A DNA stretch of 64,000 bases from Paenibacillus pinisoli (lineage in GTDB: Bacteria > Bacillota > Bacilli > Paenibacillales > Paenibacillaceae): NCBI RefSeq assembly GCF_003605435.1, contig NZ_QXQB01000009.1:1-64000 (forward strand), given 5' to 3'. The notes under the pieces were generated by a model. The model was not told the DNA's origin, did no database searches, and saw only the letters and a program-made list of their open reading frames with translations. Within the stretch, counting starts at the first letter, position 1. Every line of letters begins with the position of its first letter. Positions 55,741 through 64,000 of this stretch are shown in pieces. The position numbers and the translations under genes were made by a program.

Positions 55741-56837
55741 CACATTTGCCCCCTCTTCTTGCGAATCATCGCCAGCAGCAGCAGGAGCGCCGGATATGCA
55801 ATCGTAATAATCAAGCCATACCTTCCGACCATTTCGATAATGCCATAGAGCTGTGTTACATTCTGGGGAACCATCGCCATAAAGAAGATAAAAGGAAACA
55901 GAATAAACGAAAACACCCGATGCTCGCGCAAACGGAATAATTGCTTCATGGCGTAAGCTGTCAGAAAGTAGCTGGACAGCAGCGTTGTGAACACTGCCGT
56001 CACCCATACTGCCAGAAAGGCGGCATCCAGCCTCTCCAAGATGTTCGCTGGCAGATTCGTCGCTTTCGCAAGCTCCAGTGTAGGCCACAGCAGCTTCTTG
56101 ATTTCCTCGGAACCGAACACACTTACCGACGCTGCAACAATGACGATGTAGAGGCCGCCCGCGATCAAGATGCCGTATAGGCTTGCTTTCATCGCCTTCT
56201 TGGGCTGTTTCATAGACGGAATAATCAGCGTCAGAATGAAAGAGCCCTGGAATAGAGCGGCAATGGTCAGCACGCCAACAAAAACATGATTGGCCGGCGA
56301 CCATATAATGGGCTGGAGGTTAATAATTTCGGCATTGTTCAAGGACAATATCGCAATCATCAAGCATGGCACCAGCAGCAGCGGGAAATAGAAATTATGA
56401 ATATACGCAAAGGTCGTCAGCGACTTCCGCGCCGATATCGCGGCCAGCATCAGCATCACGATGACCGTCACCTCGACAGGGGTCGTTTTCAGTACCGCTG
56501 TTACGACCACTTCGCCGAACTCTCTAGCAGTCAGCGATGTTAGTACGGCAAAAAATGCGATGATAAATACACTGCCTAAGCGCCCAAGCCATTTGCCTAT
56601 AATTTGCTCGCTATATTCAATGATCGTGTGATCCGGAAAGCGTATGCCGAGCCAGGTCACAAGCGCCAGTCCAAAGAACGCTATTACGCTGCCGATGAGC
56701 GTAATGATTGGAGCAGCCGATTCGGCTGCTCTCGCCGCGAATAGAGGGAGCGACAACACGCCGACACCGATAATCGTGCTGACGAGAATAGCCGCTGTCT
56801 GTAACACCGTAATTTGTCTGGTCTGCGTATTGTCCAT
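55740..56837 (-). CDS. GerAB-type spore germination permease subunit
   Basis: A 365-residue membrane protein with about ten helices of the APC superfamily, the germinant-binding B subunit of the receptor. It opens ITVLQTAAILVSTIIGVGVL and contains SLTAREFGEVV. It starts 17 bases after the A-subunit stop and overlaps the C-subunit gene. Confidence 0.93.
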   Translation of the reverse strand: MDNTQTRQITVLQTAAILVSTIIGVGVLSLPLFAARAAESAAPIITLIGSVIAFFGLALVTWLGIRFPDHTIIEYSEQIIGKWLGRLGSVFIIAFFAVLTSLTAREFGEVVVTAVLKTTPVEVTVIVMLMLAAISARKSLTTFAYIHNFYFPLLLVPCLMIAILSLNNAEIINLQPIIWSPANHVFVGVLTIAALFQGSFILTLIIPSMKQPKKAMKASLYGILIAGGLYIVIVAASVSVFGSEEIKKLLWPTLELAKATNLPANILERLDAAFLAVWVTAVFTTLLSSYFLTAYAMKQLFRLREHRVFSFILFPFIFFMAMVPQNVTQLYGIIEMVGRYGLIITIAYPALLLLLAMIRKKRGQM

Positions 56838-56854
56838 GCCGGTTCTCTCCTTCT

Positions 56855-58468
56855 CTATCTTTTCTCTGGGCTGGTTTCACCTGTGCTAGGAGATGGCGCC
56901 TGATCCTCCACATGAAGCTTTATATTATCCTGCGGATGAAGGAACGCCGGCCTGTTCTTCATCCATTTGATCGGCGCCCGAATGAGCAGATCCTTCATGC
57001 CTTCCTTATCTCCCGGAACAAGCGGGCTCAGATAAGGCACGCCGAACGATTTGAGCGAAAGCACATGATTGGCAATAACGATAAGGCCGACCATAATGCC
57101 GTAGAGCCCAAATATGCCAGCCATAATAATAAGCGGAAAGCGCAGCAGCCGAAGCGCGAGCGCCGCGTTATAGGCTGGCGTGGCAAAGGAACCGATCGTC
57201 GTCAGCGCGATAATAACGACCGTAATCGGACTGGCGAAGCCCGCTGCTACTGCCGCCTGCCCGATTACGAGAACGCCGACGATCGACAAGGCGCCGCCGA
57301 CCTGCTGGGGCAGCCGGATAGTGGCCTCTCGCAGCACCTCCATGGAGACCTCCATAATTAGCACCTCGATTACAGCCGGGAACGGAACTCCCGCTCTGCC
57401 TCCCGCTACGGCCACCGCGAATTCCGTCGGAATGAGCTCTGGATTGAAGGAAATAATGGCGACATACAAGGATGGAAAGACAAGCGAGAAGATTAGGGCA
57501 ACAAGCCGTGCCAAGCGAATCGCGCTCATAAGCAGGAATCGCTCCGTGTAATCTTCTACCGTCTGATAGAACTGCCCGAATACGGTAGGAATAACCAGCG
57601 CCAAAGGCGAGCCGTCTACGAGAATGGCTACACGGCCTTCCAGCAGGTTCGCTGCAACCTTATCCGGCCGTTCCGTATATTGCACCTGAGGGAATGGCGA
57701 CCACTTGTTATCCTCGATGAACTGCTCCAAATAGCCAGAGTCGAGGATGCCGTCAATCTCTACTTCGGAGAGCCTGCGGTCCAGTTCCTTCAGTACTTCC
57801 GGATCTGTAATGCCGTCCATATAGCAGATCGCTATCTTGGACTTGGACCGGGAGCCCATTTCCCGGGAATCGATTCGAAGCTCTGTCGACTGCAGCCGGT
57901 ACCGGATTAATGCCAAATTCGTGCCCAGCGATTCGATAAAGCCTTCACGCGGCCCGCGGATAACCTGCTCTGTCGCCGGCTGCTCGATGCTCCTCTTTTC
58001 AACGCTGCGAGTTCCGATAATAAAGGCTTCCTTCATGCCTTCTACAGCTACAACCGTATCCCCGCCAAGAATAGCCCGAATCAGCAGATCGATGCCTCCC
58101 TGCAATTGGACTTCTCCATGGTACAGCGTCTCATATAGGAGAATGTCAGGCAGCTGCGCCAGCTCAATGGAACGGCCTTGCAGATGCATCGGAGCATGCA
58201 TGAATGGCTTTAAGATATCTTCATTAACAACAGCTTGCTGTACCATATGGGAGAAGCTGTACATGACAGCGGGAAACCTGCCGAATACATGTAATTTGCG
58301 AATCGCAAGATCAGCGCTTTTGCCCACCGTACTGTCTATAATTCCTTCCAGTTCTTGTAGCGAGCCGCTCAACTTTTTTCCTTCGAACTCCGCTAAAGTA
58401 TGGTTGGCAGGAAGCTTCTTCGGTTGCTTCTGTTGTTTTGTCCGCCTGTATCCCTTAATCAGCTTCAT
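56855..58468 (-). CDS. GerA-type spore germination protein, A subunit
   Basis: A 537-residue protein with a soluble N-terminal domain (about 1-290) containing DLAIRKLHVFGRFPAVM and VLKELDRRLSEVEIDGILDSG, and a membrane domain with about five or six helices that includes NPELIPTEFAVAVAGGRAGVPFP. ATG 58468 has GGGCGGTGA upstream. First gene of the A-B-C operon, which is normally forespore-specific (sigma-G), but no clear sigma-G promoter is visible here. Confidence 0.94.
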   Translation of the reverse strand: MKLIKGYRRTKQQKQPKKLPANHTLAEFEGKKLSGSLQELEGIIDSTVGKSADLAIRKLHVFGRFPAVMYSFSHMVQQAVVNEDILKPFMHAPMHLQGRSIELAQLPDILLYETLYHGEVQLQGGIDLLIRAILGGDTVVAVEGMKEAFIIGTRSVEKRSIEQPATEQVIRGPREGFIESLGTNLALIRYRLQSTELRIDSREMGSRSKSKIAICYMDGITDPEVLKELDRRLSEVEIDGILDSGYLEQFIEDNKWSPFPQVQYTERPDKVAANLLEGRVAILVDGSPLALVIPTVFGQFYQTVEDYTERFLLMSAIRLARLVALIFSLVFPSLYVAIISFNPELIPTEFAVAVAGGRAGVPFPAVIEVLIMEVSMEVLREATIRLPQQVGGALSIVGVLVIGQAAVAAGFASPITVVIIALTTIGSFATPAYNAALALRLLRFPLIIMAGIFGLYGIMVGLIVIANHVLSLKSFGVPYLSPLVPGDKEGMKDLLIRAPIKWMKNRPAFLHPQDNIKLHVEDQAPSPSTGETSPEKR

Positions 58469-58569
58469 ACGGTCACCGCCCTTTATTGCTGTCTGCAGCA
58501 TGTTCTGCGCCTGATCCGTTTTAGTGTTTTCAATTCAGGGAAAATCTATCCAAGCCCGCCCATAGAAAA

Positions 58570-58608
58570 AAGACCGTATGCCCGGCATGATGCCGGACAA
58601 ACGGTCTT
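58570..58608 (-). terminator. prsA terminator
   Basis: AAGACCGTTTGTCCGGCAT and its complement (AAGACCGTATGCCCGGCAT on plus) form a long stem followed by TTTTTTC on the minus strand. Confidence 0.9.
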
Positions 58609-58632
58609 CTTCGTTAAGCGATAAAGCAGAAT

Positions 58633-59745
58633 TTATTCTGCTGCTTTCTCGTCATTAGCCGCGCCATCCGCTGGAGTCTCTGTTGGAGTCTCGGATGGTT
58701 CCGCGCCTTCACCCTCGCCCGTTCCTTCGCCTTCCTCGGACTTAGGCAGCGTGATCTTCAGCTCTTGCTTCGGCATCTCTTCCGTCATGAATTTCTCCAT
58801 GTACGTATAAGCCGCCGCGCCTTTCACTTGGTTCTTCTCATCTTCAGTCAGCTTATCCAGCGTTTTGTCTTCACGCTTCTCAACTTTGATCACATGGTAG
58901 CCAAAATCCGTTTTGACCGGCTCGCCGATCACGCCGATTTCTTGCTCATACGTCGCGATTTTGAATGGCTCTACCCATTTGCTGCCCGCGTAGCCTTCAT
59001 ACAAGCCGCCTTTTTCCTTAGAGCCGGTGTCATCGGAATACTGCTTGGCCAGCTCAGTCCAGTCGCCGCCTGCATCCAGCTTCGCCTTTACTTCTTTGGC
59101 GCGGGCCAGAGCCTCTTCGTCCGTACGGAGCTCTTTTGTCTCTTGCGTATTCGGATCGGTCTCTGTCGTAGCAACCAGGATGTGGCGCACGTCGGACACC
59201 GCGAAGTCTGCTTTCATGGTTTCGAAGGCTTTCGCCATATCTTCATCTGTAACTTTGGAATTCATATGCACGACAGCCGCGGAGTTAAGCAGCAGGAACG
59301 TGGCAATGTCTGCGTCGGAGATTTTTTTCTTCTTCAGCTCTTCGGCAAAGGTCTTGTCCGAGTCCTTCAGCTCCTTGAAGCCTACCAATTGCTCGTCTAC
59401 TTGCTTGCGTGCTTCCTTCAAGGAATCCTCCGATGCTTGAGCGCTCAGCAGCTTGAAGCTGACATATTGCTCCAGAAGCATCTCTTGGAATTGCGGCAGC
59501 TCAACGATCGATTCGTAAGCCGGCTGAGCCAGAACATAGACATCCAGATACTTTTTGAGTTCATCTTGCGTAACTTTGCCATCTTTGTAGGTTGCGACAA
59601 CTTCGCCTTTGTCTACATTCTTGAACTGCAAGGAATGTTCGCCCTTCCCCTTGCCGCATGCCGCCAGCATCGTCATGACGAGCACCGCTGCAAGGACGAG
59701 CAGTGCGCTTCTGCGCCATGTCGATTTGCGTGTACTGTGAAACAT
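58633..59745 (-). CDS. prsA: PrsA-type foldase lipoprotein (peptidyl-prolyl isomerase)
   Basis: A 370-residue lipoprotein that assists folding of secreted proteins outside the membrane. Lipobox LAAC at about 27-30. A SurA-like N-terminal domain is followed by the parvulin domain (about 195-315: DVRHILVATTE, AKQYSDDTGSKEKGGLYEG, FGYHVIKVEKRE) and an acidic, Pro/Thr/Glu-rich tail. It is single, with its own terminator; an AAAGGGGATT ribosome site precedes the ATG. Confidence 0.94.
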   Translation of the reverse strand: MFHSTRKSTWRRSALLVLAAVLVMTMLAACGKGKGEHSLQFKNVDKGEVVATYKDGKVTQDELKKYLDVYVLAQPAYESIVELPQFQEMLLEQYVSFKLLSAQASEDSLKEARKQVDEQLVGFKELKDSDKTFAEELKKKKISDADIATFLLLNSAAVVHMNSKVTDEDMAKAFETMKADFAVSDVRHILVATTETDPNTQETKELRTDEEALARAKEVKAKLDAGGDWTELAKQYSDDTGSKEKGGLYEGYAGSKWVEPFKIATYEQEIGVIGEPVKTDFGYHVIKVEKREDKTLDKLTEDEKNQVKGAAAYTYMEKFMTEEMPKQELKITLPKSEEGEGTGEGEGAEPSETPTETPADGAANDEKAAE

Positions 59746-59771
59746 GTTGAATCCCCTTTCAGATTATAAAC

Positions 59772-59912
59772 TAGAGGTTGTTCAAAAAATCGTCTTCTGA
59801 TCACGAAACAGCCAAGAAGCGTATTCGACACACGAATCTTGCGTTCGAAAACCCGACTTTTAGAACACGTACTATATAGAGGCTGTTCAATAGTCACTCC
59901 TGGTCACGAAGC
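59772..59912. repeat. degenerate direct repeat upstream of prsA
   Basis: GAGGTTGTTCAAAAAATCGT...TGATCACGAA near 59774-59806 and GAGGCTGTTCAATAGTCACT...TGGTCACGAA near 59878-59910 are two diverged copies of one intergenic motif; the piece at about 1687-1705 (GAACTTGTTCAAAAATGG) is weakly similar. A TATAAT box for prsA lies beside the first copy. Confidence 0.6.
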
Positions 59913-59989
59913 ATGACATGATGCCAACCGACTTTGAACATAAACTGTTATTATTGTATCAGAAAAGGAACCCGAAAAGCGAATCTGTC

Positions 59990-62900
59990 CTACGAGGTCG
60001 CATTTTGCAGCTCTTCTTTCTTAGGCAGCGCCTCGCTGAAGCCCTCCATGAACTTCTCCGACAAATGCAGCTTCTGCTCCATATTCAGCCCTTTCCCGCG
60101 CAGGAGAATAGTCGGCGGCGATTCTTGCTCTCCGCTTTGCTTGAAGCGGTTCTCCAGCTTCAGACAGAGCTGGTCCACCTTTTTGCGGGCGATACGGCTT
60201 CTCTTCGCCTCAGACAAACGGAAGATAAGGTCGTCACCCTTCTGGGTGATGGTCTCGATGCCATACTGGCTGCCATAAATCTTGAGCCTGGCCACAGACA
60301 TCAGATTGCTGACCGCCTGAGGCAGATCTCCGAATCTGTCGATCAACTCGTCGATGAGATCGTCGCTTTCCTCGAACGTGCGAATGGCCGCCACTTTTTT
60401 GTAGATTTCGATTTTCTGTATGCTGTCGTAGATGTAGTCGGACGGCAGATACGCGTCGACGCTAATGTCGATCAGCGTGCTGACGGTCTTCTCCTCGACT
60501 ACCTCTTCGCCTGTCATCTCTGCCTTGCGCTTCGCGATCTCCTCCGCCAGCATCTGCGAATACATATCGAAGCCGACGGACGCAATGAAGCCATGCTGCT
60601 CCGCCCCAAGCAGATTGCCGGCGCCGCGAATCGAAAGGTCGCGCATGGCGATCTTGAAGCCGGAGCCCAGCTCCGTAAATTCCTTGATGGATTGCAGGCG
60701 CTTCTCCGCCACTTCGGTCAGCACCTTGTCGCGCTGATAGGTGAAATAAGCGTAAGCAATGCGATTGGAACGTCCCACACGGCCTCTCAGCTGGTACAGC
60801 TGGGACAAGCCCATTTTGTCCGCGTCATGGACGATAAGCGTATTCACATTCGGAATATCGACGCCTGTCTCGATAATGCTCGTGCTGACGAGCACGTCGG
60901 ATTCGCCGTCCAGGAAGTCCAGAATGGTCTTCTCCAGCTCCTGCTCGGACATCTGGCCGTGTCCGACCGTGACCTTCGCATCCGGCACAAGCGCATTGAT
61001 CGCCTCGGCCATCTGATAGATGCCTTGAACCCTATTATACAAGTAGTAGACTTGCCCGCCTCTTGCAAGCTCGCGCTCGATTGCCTCGCGCACTAAAGCA
61101 GGGCTGTATTCCACGACATAGGTCTGAACCGGGAACCGGTTCTCCGGCGGCGTCTCGATGACTGACAGATCGCGTACCCCCAGCATGGACATATGCAGCG
61201 TGCGCGGAATCGGCGTCGCCGTCAGCGTAAGCACGTCCACATTCGTCTTCAGCTTCTTCAGCTTCTCCTTGTGGGACACGCCGAACCGCTGCTCCTCGTC
61301 CACAATAAGCAGGCCAAGCGACTTGAAGATAATATCCTGGGACAGCAGTCTATGCGTGCCGATGACGACATCGACAGTCCCGTTCTTCAGTCCCTTGATC
61401 GTCTCATTCTGCTCTTTGCGGGAGCGGAACCGGCTCAGCACCTGCACGTTGATCGGATAGCCGGAGAAGCGTTCGCGGAACGTCTCGTAATGCTGCTGCG
61501 CGAGAATGGTCGTCGGCACAAGCACCGCTACCTGCTTGCTCTCCATCGCCGCCTTGAACGCCGCGCGCACCGCTACTTCCGTCTTGCCATAACCTACGTC
61601 GCCGCACAGCAGACGGTCCATCGGCTGGCCCTTCTCCATATCTTTCTTAATCTCTTCAATCGCGCGAAGCTGATCTCTCGTCTCATCGTAAGGGAACATC
61701 GCTTCGAATTCCTGCTGATAGGATGTATCCTGTCCAAAGGCAAAGCCCGGCGTCGACTGGCGCTGCGCATACAGCTTGATCAGATCGTCGGCGATATCCT
61801 GCACGGACGCTCTTGCCTTGCTCTTCGCCTTCGTCCACTCCGCGCCGCCCAGCTTGCTGACCTTCGGCTCCTTCTCCTCGGACCCGACATACTTCTGGAT
61901 CATATCGACCTGGTCGATCGGCACCGACAGCTTGTCGCCGCCGGAATACAGAATGTGCAGGTAATCGCGGTGAATGCCGCCAATCTCCAGCGTGCCGATG
62001 CCGACGTATTTGCCAATGCCGTGGTTATGGTGAACGACATAATCGCCAACCTTCAGCTCGGTATAGCTCTTGATCCGCTCGGCGTTGTCCATCTTCTTGT
62101 CGATACGCCGCTGCTTGCGCTGCTTCTGCGAGAACATCTCGCCTTCCGTAATGACAACCAGATGCGAGGAAGGCAGCTCAAAGCCTTGCTGAAGATTGCC
62201 CTCCAGCAGATTAGGCGGTTCTATCCCGTAATCATCCAGCACGCGGCGCATGCGGTCCATGCGTTCAGCATTGCCGGCCAGCATAATGACGTTCGCGCCG
62301 ATCTTCTTCCAGCGCTCCATCTCAGACTTCAACACATTCATCTGTCCGTGGAAGTTTTGCATGGAACGGCTTGTCATATTAAGTATATTTTGCGGCTGGC
62401 TATGCGGAATCTGTCTTAAGAACAAGGATAAGAACAGCGTCGGGAACGGACGGTGGTGCAGAATCTCATCCGTCTCGCGCGCCAGCGTCAATCCAGGCAG
62501 CGACTTGCCGCTCTGCAGCAGATGAAGCGCCCACTCGCTCTCGTCCCGCTCCAGCTGCTTCGCCGTCTCGATGAGCCGCGTCGGCTCGTCAAGCACCAGC
62601 AGCGTATCGCTAGGCATATAATCCAGAATCGTCTGGCGCTCCGGATAAAGCAATGCAATATATTTATAGATTTCAGGAAAGTAGACTTGCTCTCTCAGCT
62701 TCTCCAGCTCGCTGCCCATCTCAGAACGCAGTCGGTCCTTCGCCGTACGGTCCGTCATCTTGTCGAGCTGCTTCTCAAGCAGGTCGGCAGCATGTCTGGC
62801 TGCTGCGGACATACGGGCGGCGTCTGCGATAATTTCTTGGCAAGGCGGAATCACATATGAATCCAGACGGTCCGAAGAACGCTGTTCTCCAGGATCGAAG

Positions 62901-63517
62901 GCTCGAATGGAGTCAATCTCGTCGCCGAACCACTCAATCCGGTACGCCTCCGAAGCTGTAAGCGGATAGAAATCAACGATGCCTCCGCGCACGCTCATCT
63001 CGCCGCGCGATTCTACGCGGTCCGCCCTTACGTAGCCGAGCGACGTCATCTGGAGCAGGAAGCCGTCCATGGGCAGCGTATCGCCGACTGCAACGCTAAT
63101 CTGCGCCTCAGCCATGACACTGCTGATCGGCAGGTAACGCCGCACGCCGGAGAACGGCACGACAATAATCCCGCGATAGCCCTTGGACAGCTTGATCAGC
63201 ACGTCCATGCGCTGCGCCAGCGTCTCGGGGCTCGAGATCGCCGCTTCGGCAGCCATCAGCTCATTCGCAGGATACAACATGACCTTATCGGGTGATAAAC
63301 ATTCTTGCAGATCCTCCGCTATCTTCTGAGCGGAGAACATATTATGCGTCACAACCAGCATCGGACGCTCTACCGCTTCTTCCAGCGCTGCGATCAACAC
63401 TTGGCGGGAAGAGCCGGCGAGCCCGGATACCATCTGCTCACGCATCCCTTTGCGGATACCGGACAAGATTGACTGGACGTCCGAATCCGCGGCAAAAGCT
63501 TGAATTAGCGCTTTCAA
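59990..63517 (-). CDS. mfd: transcription-repair coupling factor
   Basis: Removes stalled RNA polymerase at DNA lesions and recruits UvrA. The 1175-residue protein has a UvrB-like N-terminal region, the CarD-like RNA polymerase-interaction domain (VGDYVVHHNHGIGKYVGI, near 500), a superfamily 2 helicase/translocase with Walker A LLCGDVGYGKTEVAVRAA and DEEQ box IVDEEQRFGV, the TRG motif region and the C-terminal regulatory domain. TTG at 63517 is preferred: AGAGGTG lies 9 bases upstream and the protein then starts (M)KALIQAF, as in relatives. ATG 63550 has no ribosome site. Confidence 0.95.
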   Translation of the reverse strand: MKALIQAFAADSDVQSILSGIRKGMREQMVSGLAGSSRQVLIAALEEAVERPMLVVTHNMFSAQKIAEDLQECLSPDKVMLYPANELMAAEAAISSPETLAQRMDVLIKLSKGYRGIIVVPFSGVRRYLPISSVMAEAQISVAVGDTLPMDGFLLQMTSLGYVRADRVESRGEMSVRGGIVDFYPLTASEAYRIEWFGDEIDSIRAFDPGEQRSSDRLDSYVIPPCQEIIADAARMSAAARHAADLLEKQLDKMTDRTAKDRLRSEMGSELEKLREQVYFPEIYKYIALLYPERQTILDYMPSDTLLVLDEPTRLIETAKQLERDESEWALHLLQSGKSLPGLTLARETDEILHHRPFPTLFLSLFLRQIPHSQPQNILNMTSRSMQNFHGQMNVLKSEMERWKKIGANVIMLAGNAERMDRMRRVLDDYGIEPPNLLEGNLQQGFELPSSHLVVITEGEMFSQKQRKQRRIDKKMDNAERIKSYTELKVGDYVVHHNHGIGKYVGIGTLEIGGIHRDYLHILYSGGDKLSVPIDQVDMIQKYVGSEEKEPKVSKLGGAEWTKAKSKARASVQDIADDLIKLYAQRQSTPGFAFGQDTSYQQEFEAMFPYDETRDQLRAIEEIKKDMEKGQPMDRLLCGDVGYGKTEVAVRAAFKAAMESKQVAVLVPTTILAQQHYETFRERFSGYPINVQVLSRFRSRKEQNETIKGLKNGTVDVVIGTHRLLSQDIIFKSLGLLIVDEEQRFGVSHKEKLKKLKTNVDVLTLTATPIPRTLHMSMLGVRDLSVIETPPENRFPVQTYVVEYSPALVREAIERELARGGQVYYLYNRVQGIYQMAEAINALVPDAKVTVGHGQMSEQELEKTILDFLDGESDVLVSTSIIETGVDIPNVNTLIVHDADKMGLSQLYQLRGRVGRSNRIAYAYFTYQRDKVLTEVAEKRLQSIKEFTELGSGFKIAMRDLSIRGAGNLLGAEQHGFIASVGFDMYSQMLAEEIAKRKAEMTGEEVVEEKTVSTLIDISVDAYLPSDYIYDSIQKIEIYKKVAAIRTFEESDDLIDELIDRFGDLPQAVSNLMSVARLKIYGSQYGIETITQKGDDLIFRLSEAKRSRIARKKVDQLCLKLENRFKQSGEQESPPTILLRGKGLNMEQKLHLSEKFMEGFSEALPKKEELQNATS

Positions 63518-63668
63518 CGTTTGCGGCACCTCTTTTCTATACACAACCATGTTCGGCTAAAAATTTGATGTCATAGATTAGGGACTTGCAGCATTCCGTC
63601 AACCGATCATCCTCGCAAGCCGGTTAGCTTGGAAGCTTCAGCCCGGATTGATCTGCCCACGCAAAAAC

Positions 63669-63698
63669 AGCTACATCCGGCCATAGGGCGGCATAGCT
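63669..63698 (-). terminator. candidate fin terminator
   Basis: AGCTA...TAGCT flanks an inner CCG/CGG stem, followed by GTTTTTGC on the minus strand, 22 bases past fin. Confidence 0.5.
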
Positions 63699-63720
63699 TG
63701 TTCTCGCAGTTACCTATCGG

Positions 63721-63951
63721 TTATTGAAGTGGGTTGCTGACCAGCAATAGATCAGGATTCGTAGTCAGCGCTTCATTGCAATAATCGCATACGACCTTGA
63801 CCGTAACATCACCGTTCGAGTCATACGCTATTATATCGCTGCGCTCCTCGGGGGTCAAGAAATGGAAACCGAGCTGCTGCTCCGTCACCGACGGGCCGTC
63901 GATGGAGCCGATTGACGTCTTGCAATGCCTGCATATATAGTTTACAGCCAT
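63721..63951 (-). CDS. fin: anti-sigma-F factor Fin (YabK)
   Basis: A 76-residue zinc-ribbon-type protein: YICRHCKTSIG near the N-terminus and VVCDYCNEALTTNPD in the C-terminal half give the two Cys pairs. In B. subtilis Fin inhibits sigma-F (and binds RNA polymerase) to help the switch to sigma-G in the forespore. AGGAGGCAT lies upstream of the ATG. It directly precedes mfd, as in B. subtilis. Confidence 0.93.
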   Translation of the reverse strand: MAVNYICRHCKTSIGSIDGPSVTEQQLGFHFLTPEERSDIIAYDSNGDVTVKVVCDYCNEALTTNPDLLLVSNPLQ

Positions 63952-64000
63952 ATGTATGCCTCCTGAAGAGTGGTTATACCCTTCAGTATGCCCCGCAAAG

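Noticed and set aside
55740-56304. N-terminal extension of the Ger C-subunit (604-residue frame)
   Set aside because: The extra 188 residues are out-of-frame translation of the B-subunit gene; the lipoprotein signal peptide starts at 55740 with an ATGA overlap.

Overview
The window is a chromosomal segment of an endospore-forming Firmicute, most probably Paenibacillus or a close relative. It carries sporulation genes (spoIIE, spoVT, yabP, yabQ, fin and a gerA-type operon). Its gene order is that of the Bacillus subtilis region running from fin (yabK) to lysS and a 16S rRNA gene, seen here on the minus strand. Almost every gene is on the minus strand; the only plus-strand gene I support is a DJ-1/PfpI protein at 30924. 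All assignments come from reading motifs, start sites and gene order, without database searches.

Layout from left to right. 1-400: 5' end of a 16S rRNA gene with its leader and promoter. 0.5-2.8 kb: a secreted transglutaminase-like protein behind two tandem cyclic-di-GMP-I riboswitches, then galU. 2.9-5.2 kb: lysS and greA. 5.2-12.6 kb: the folate cluster dusB, yazB-type regulator, folK, folB, folP, pabC, pabA, pabB, then cysK. 12.8-19.1 kb: a PpiC-type foldase, hslO, coaX and the NAD genes nadC, nadB, nadA. 19.2-24.7 kb: a VOC-fold protein and a BMP-type nucleoside-class ABC importer. 24.8-30.6 kb: ftsH, hprT, tilS, a YabT-like kinase and a YabS-like vWA protein. 30.9-33.0 kb: the DJ-1 protein and an ECF sigma/anti-sigma pair. 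33.1-41.2 kb: an AT-rich island with a giant RHS/YD-repeat secreted protein and a companion protein built of repeated carbohydrate-binding-like modules. 41.5-54 kb: spoIIE, yabR, divIC, yabQ, yabP, rqcP, hup, mazG/yabN, yabM, spoVT, interrupted by repetitive intergenic DNA, then an Arc-like regulator with an SPFH membrane protein. 54-58.5 kb: a small membrane protein and a gerA-type germinant receptor operon. 58.6-64 kb: prsA, mfd and fin.

The core genes form tightly packed, often overlapping operons (folate, nad-coaX-hslO-ppiC, yabP-yabQ-divIC, ger). Two parts look least ordinary. The first is the riboswitch-controlled transglutaminase at the left edge. The second is the 33-41 kb RHS island, whose two genes share a module and which lies between an ECF sigma pair and spoIIE. 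A roughly 380-410 bp dispersed intergenic element (47.1 and 51.6 kb) and a seven-copy 51-bp tandem repeat (44.6 kb) are not explained by any gene and each sits just past the terminator of a minus-strand gene.
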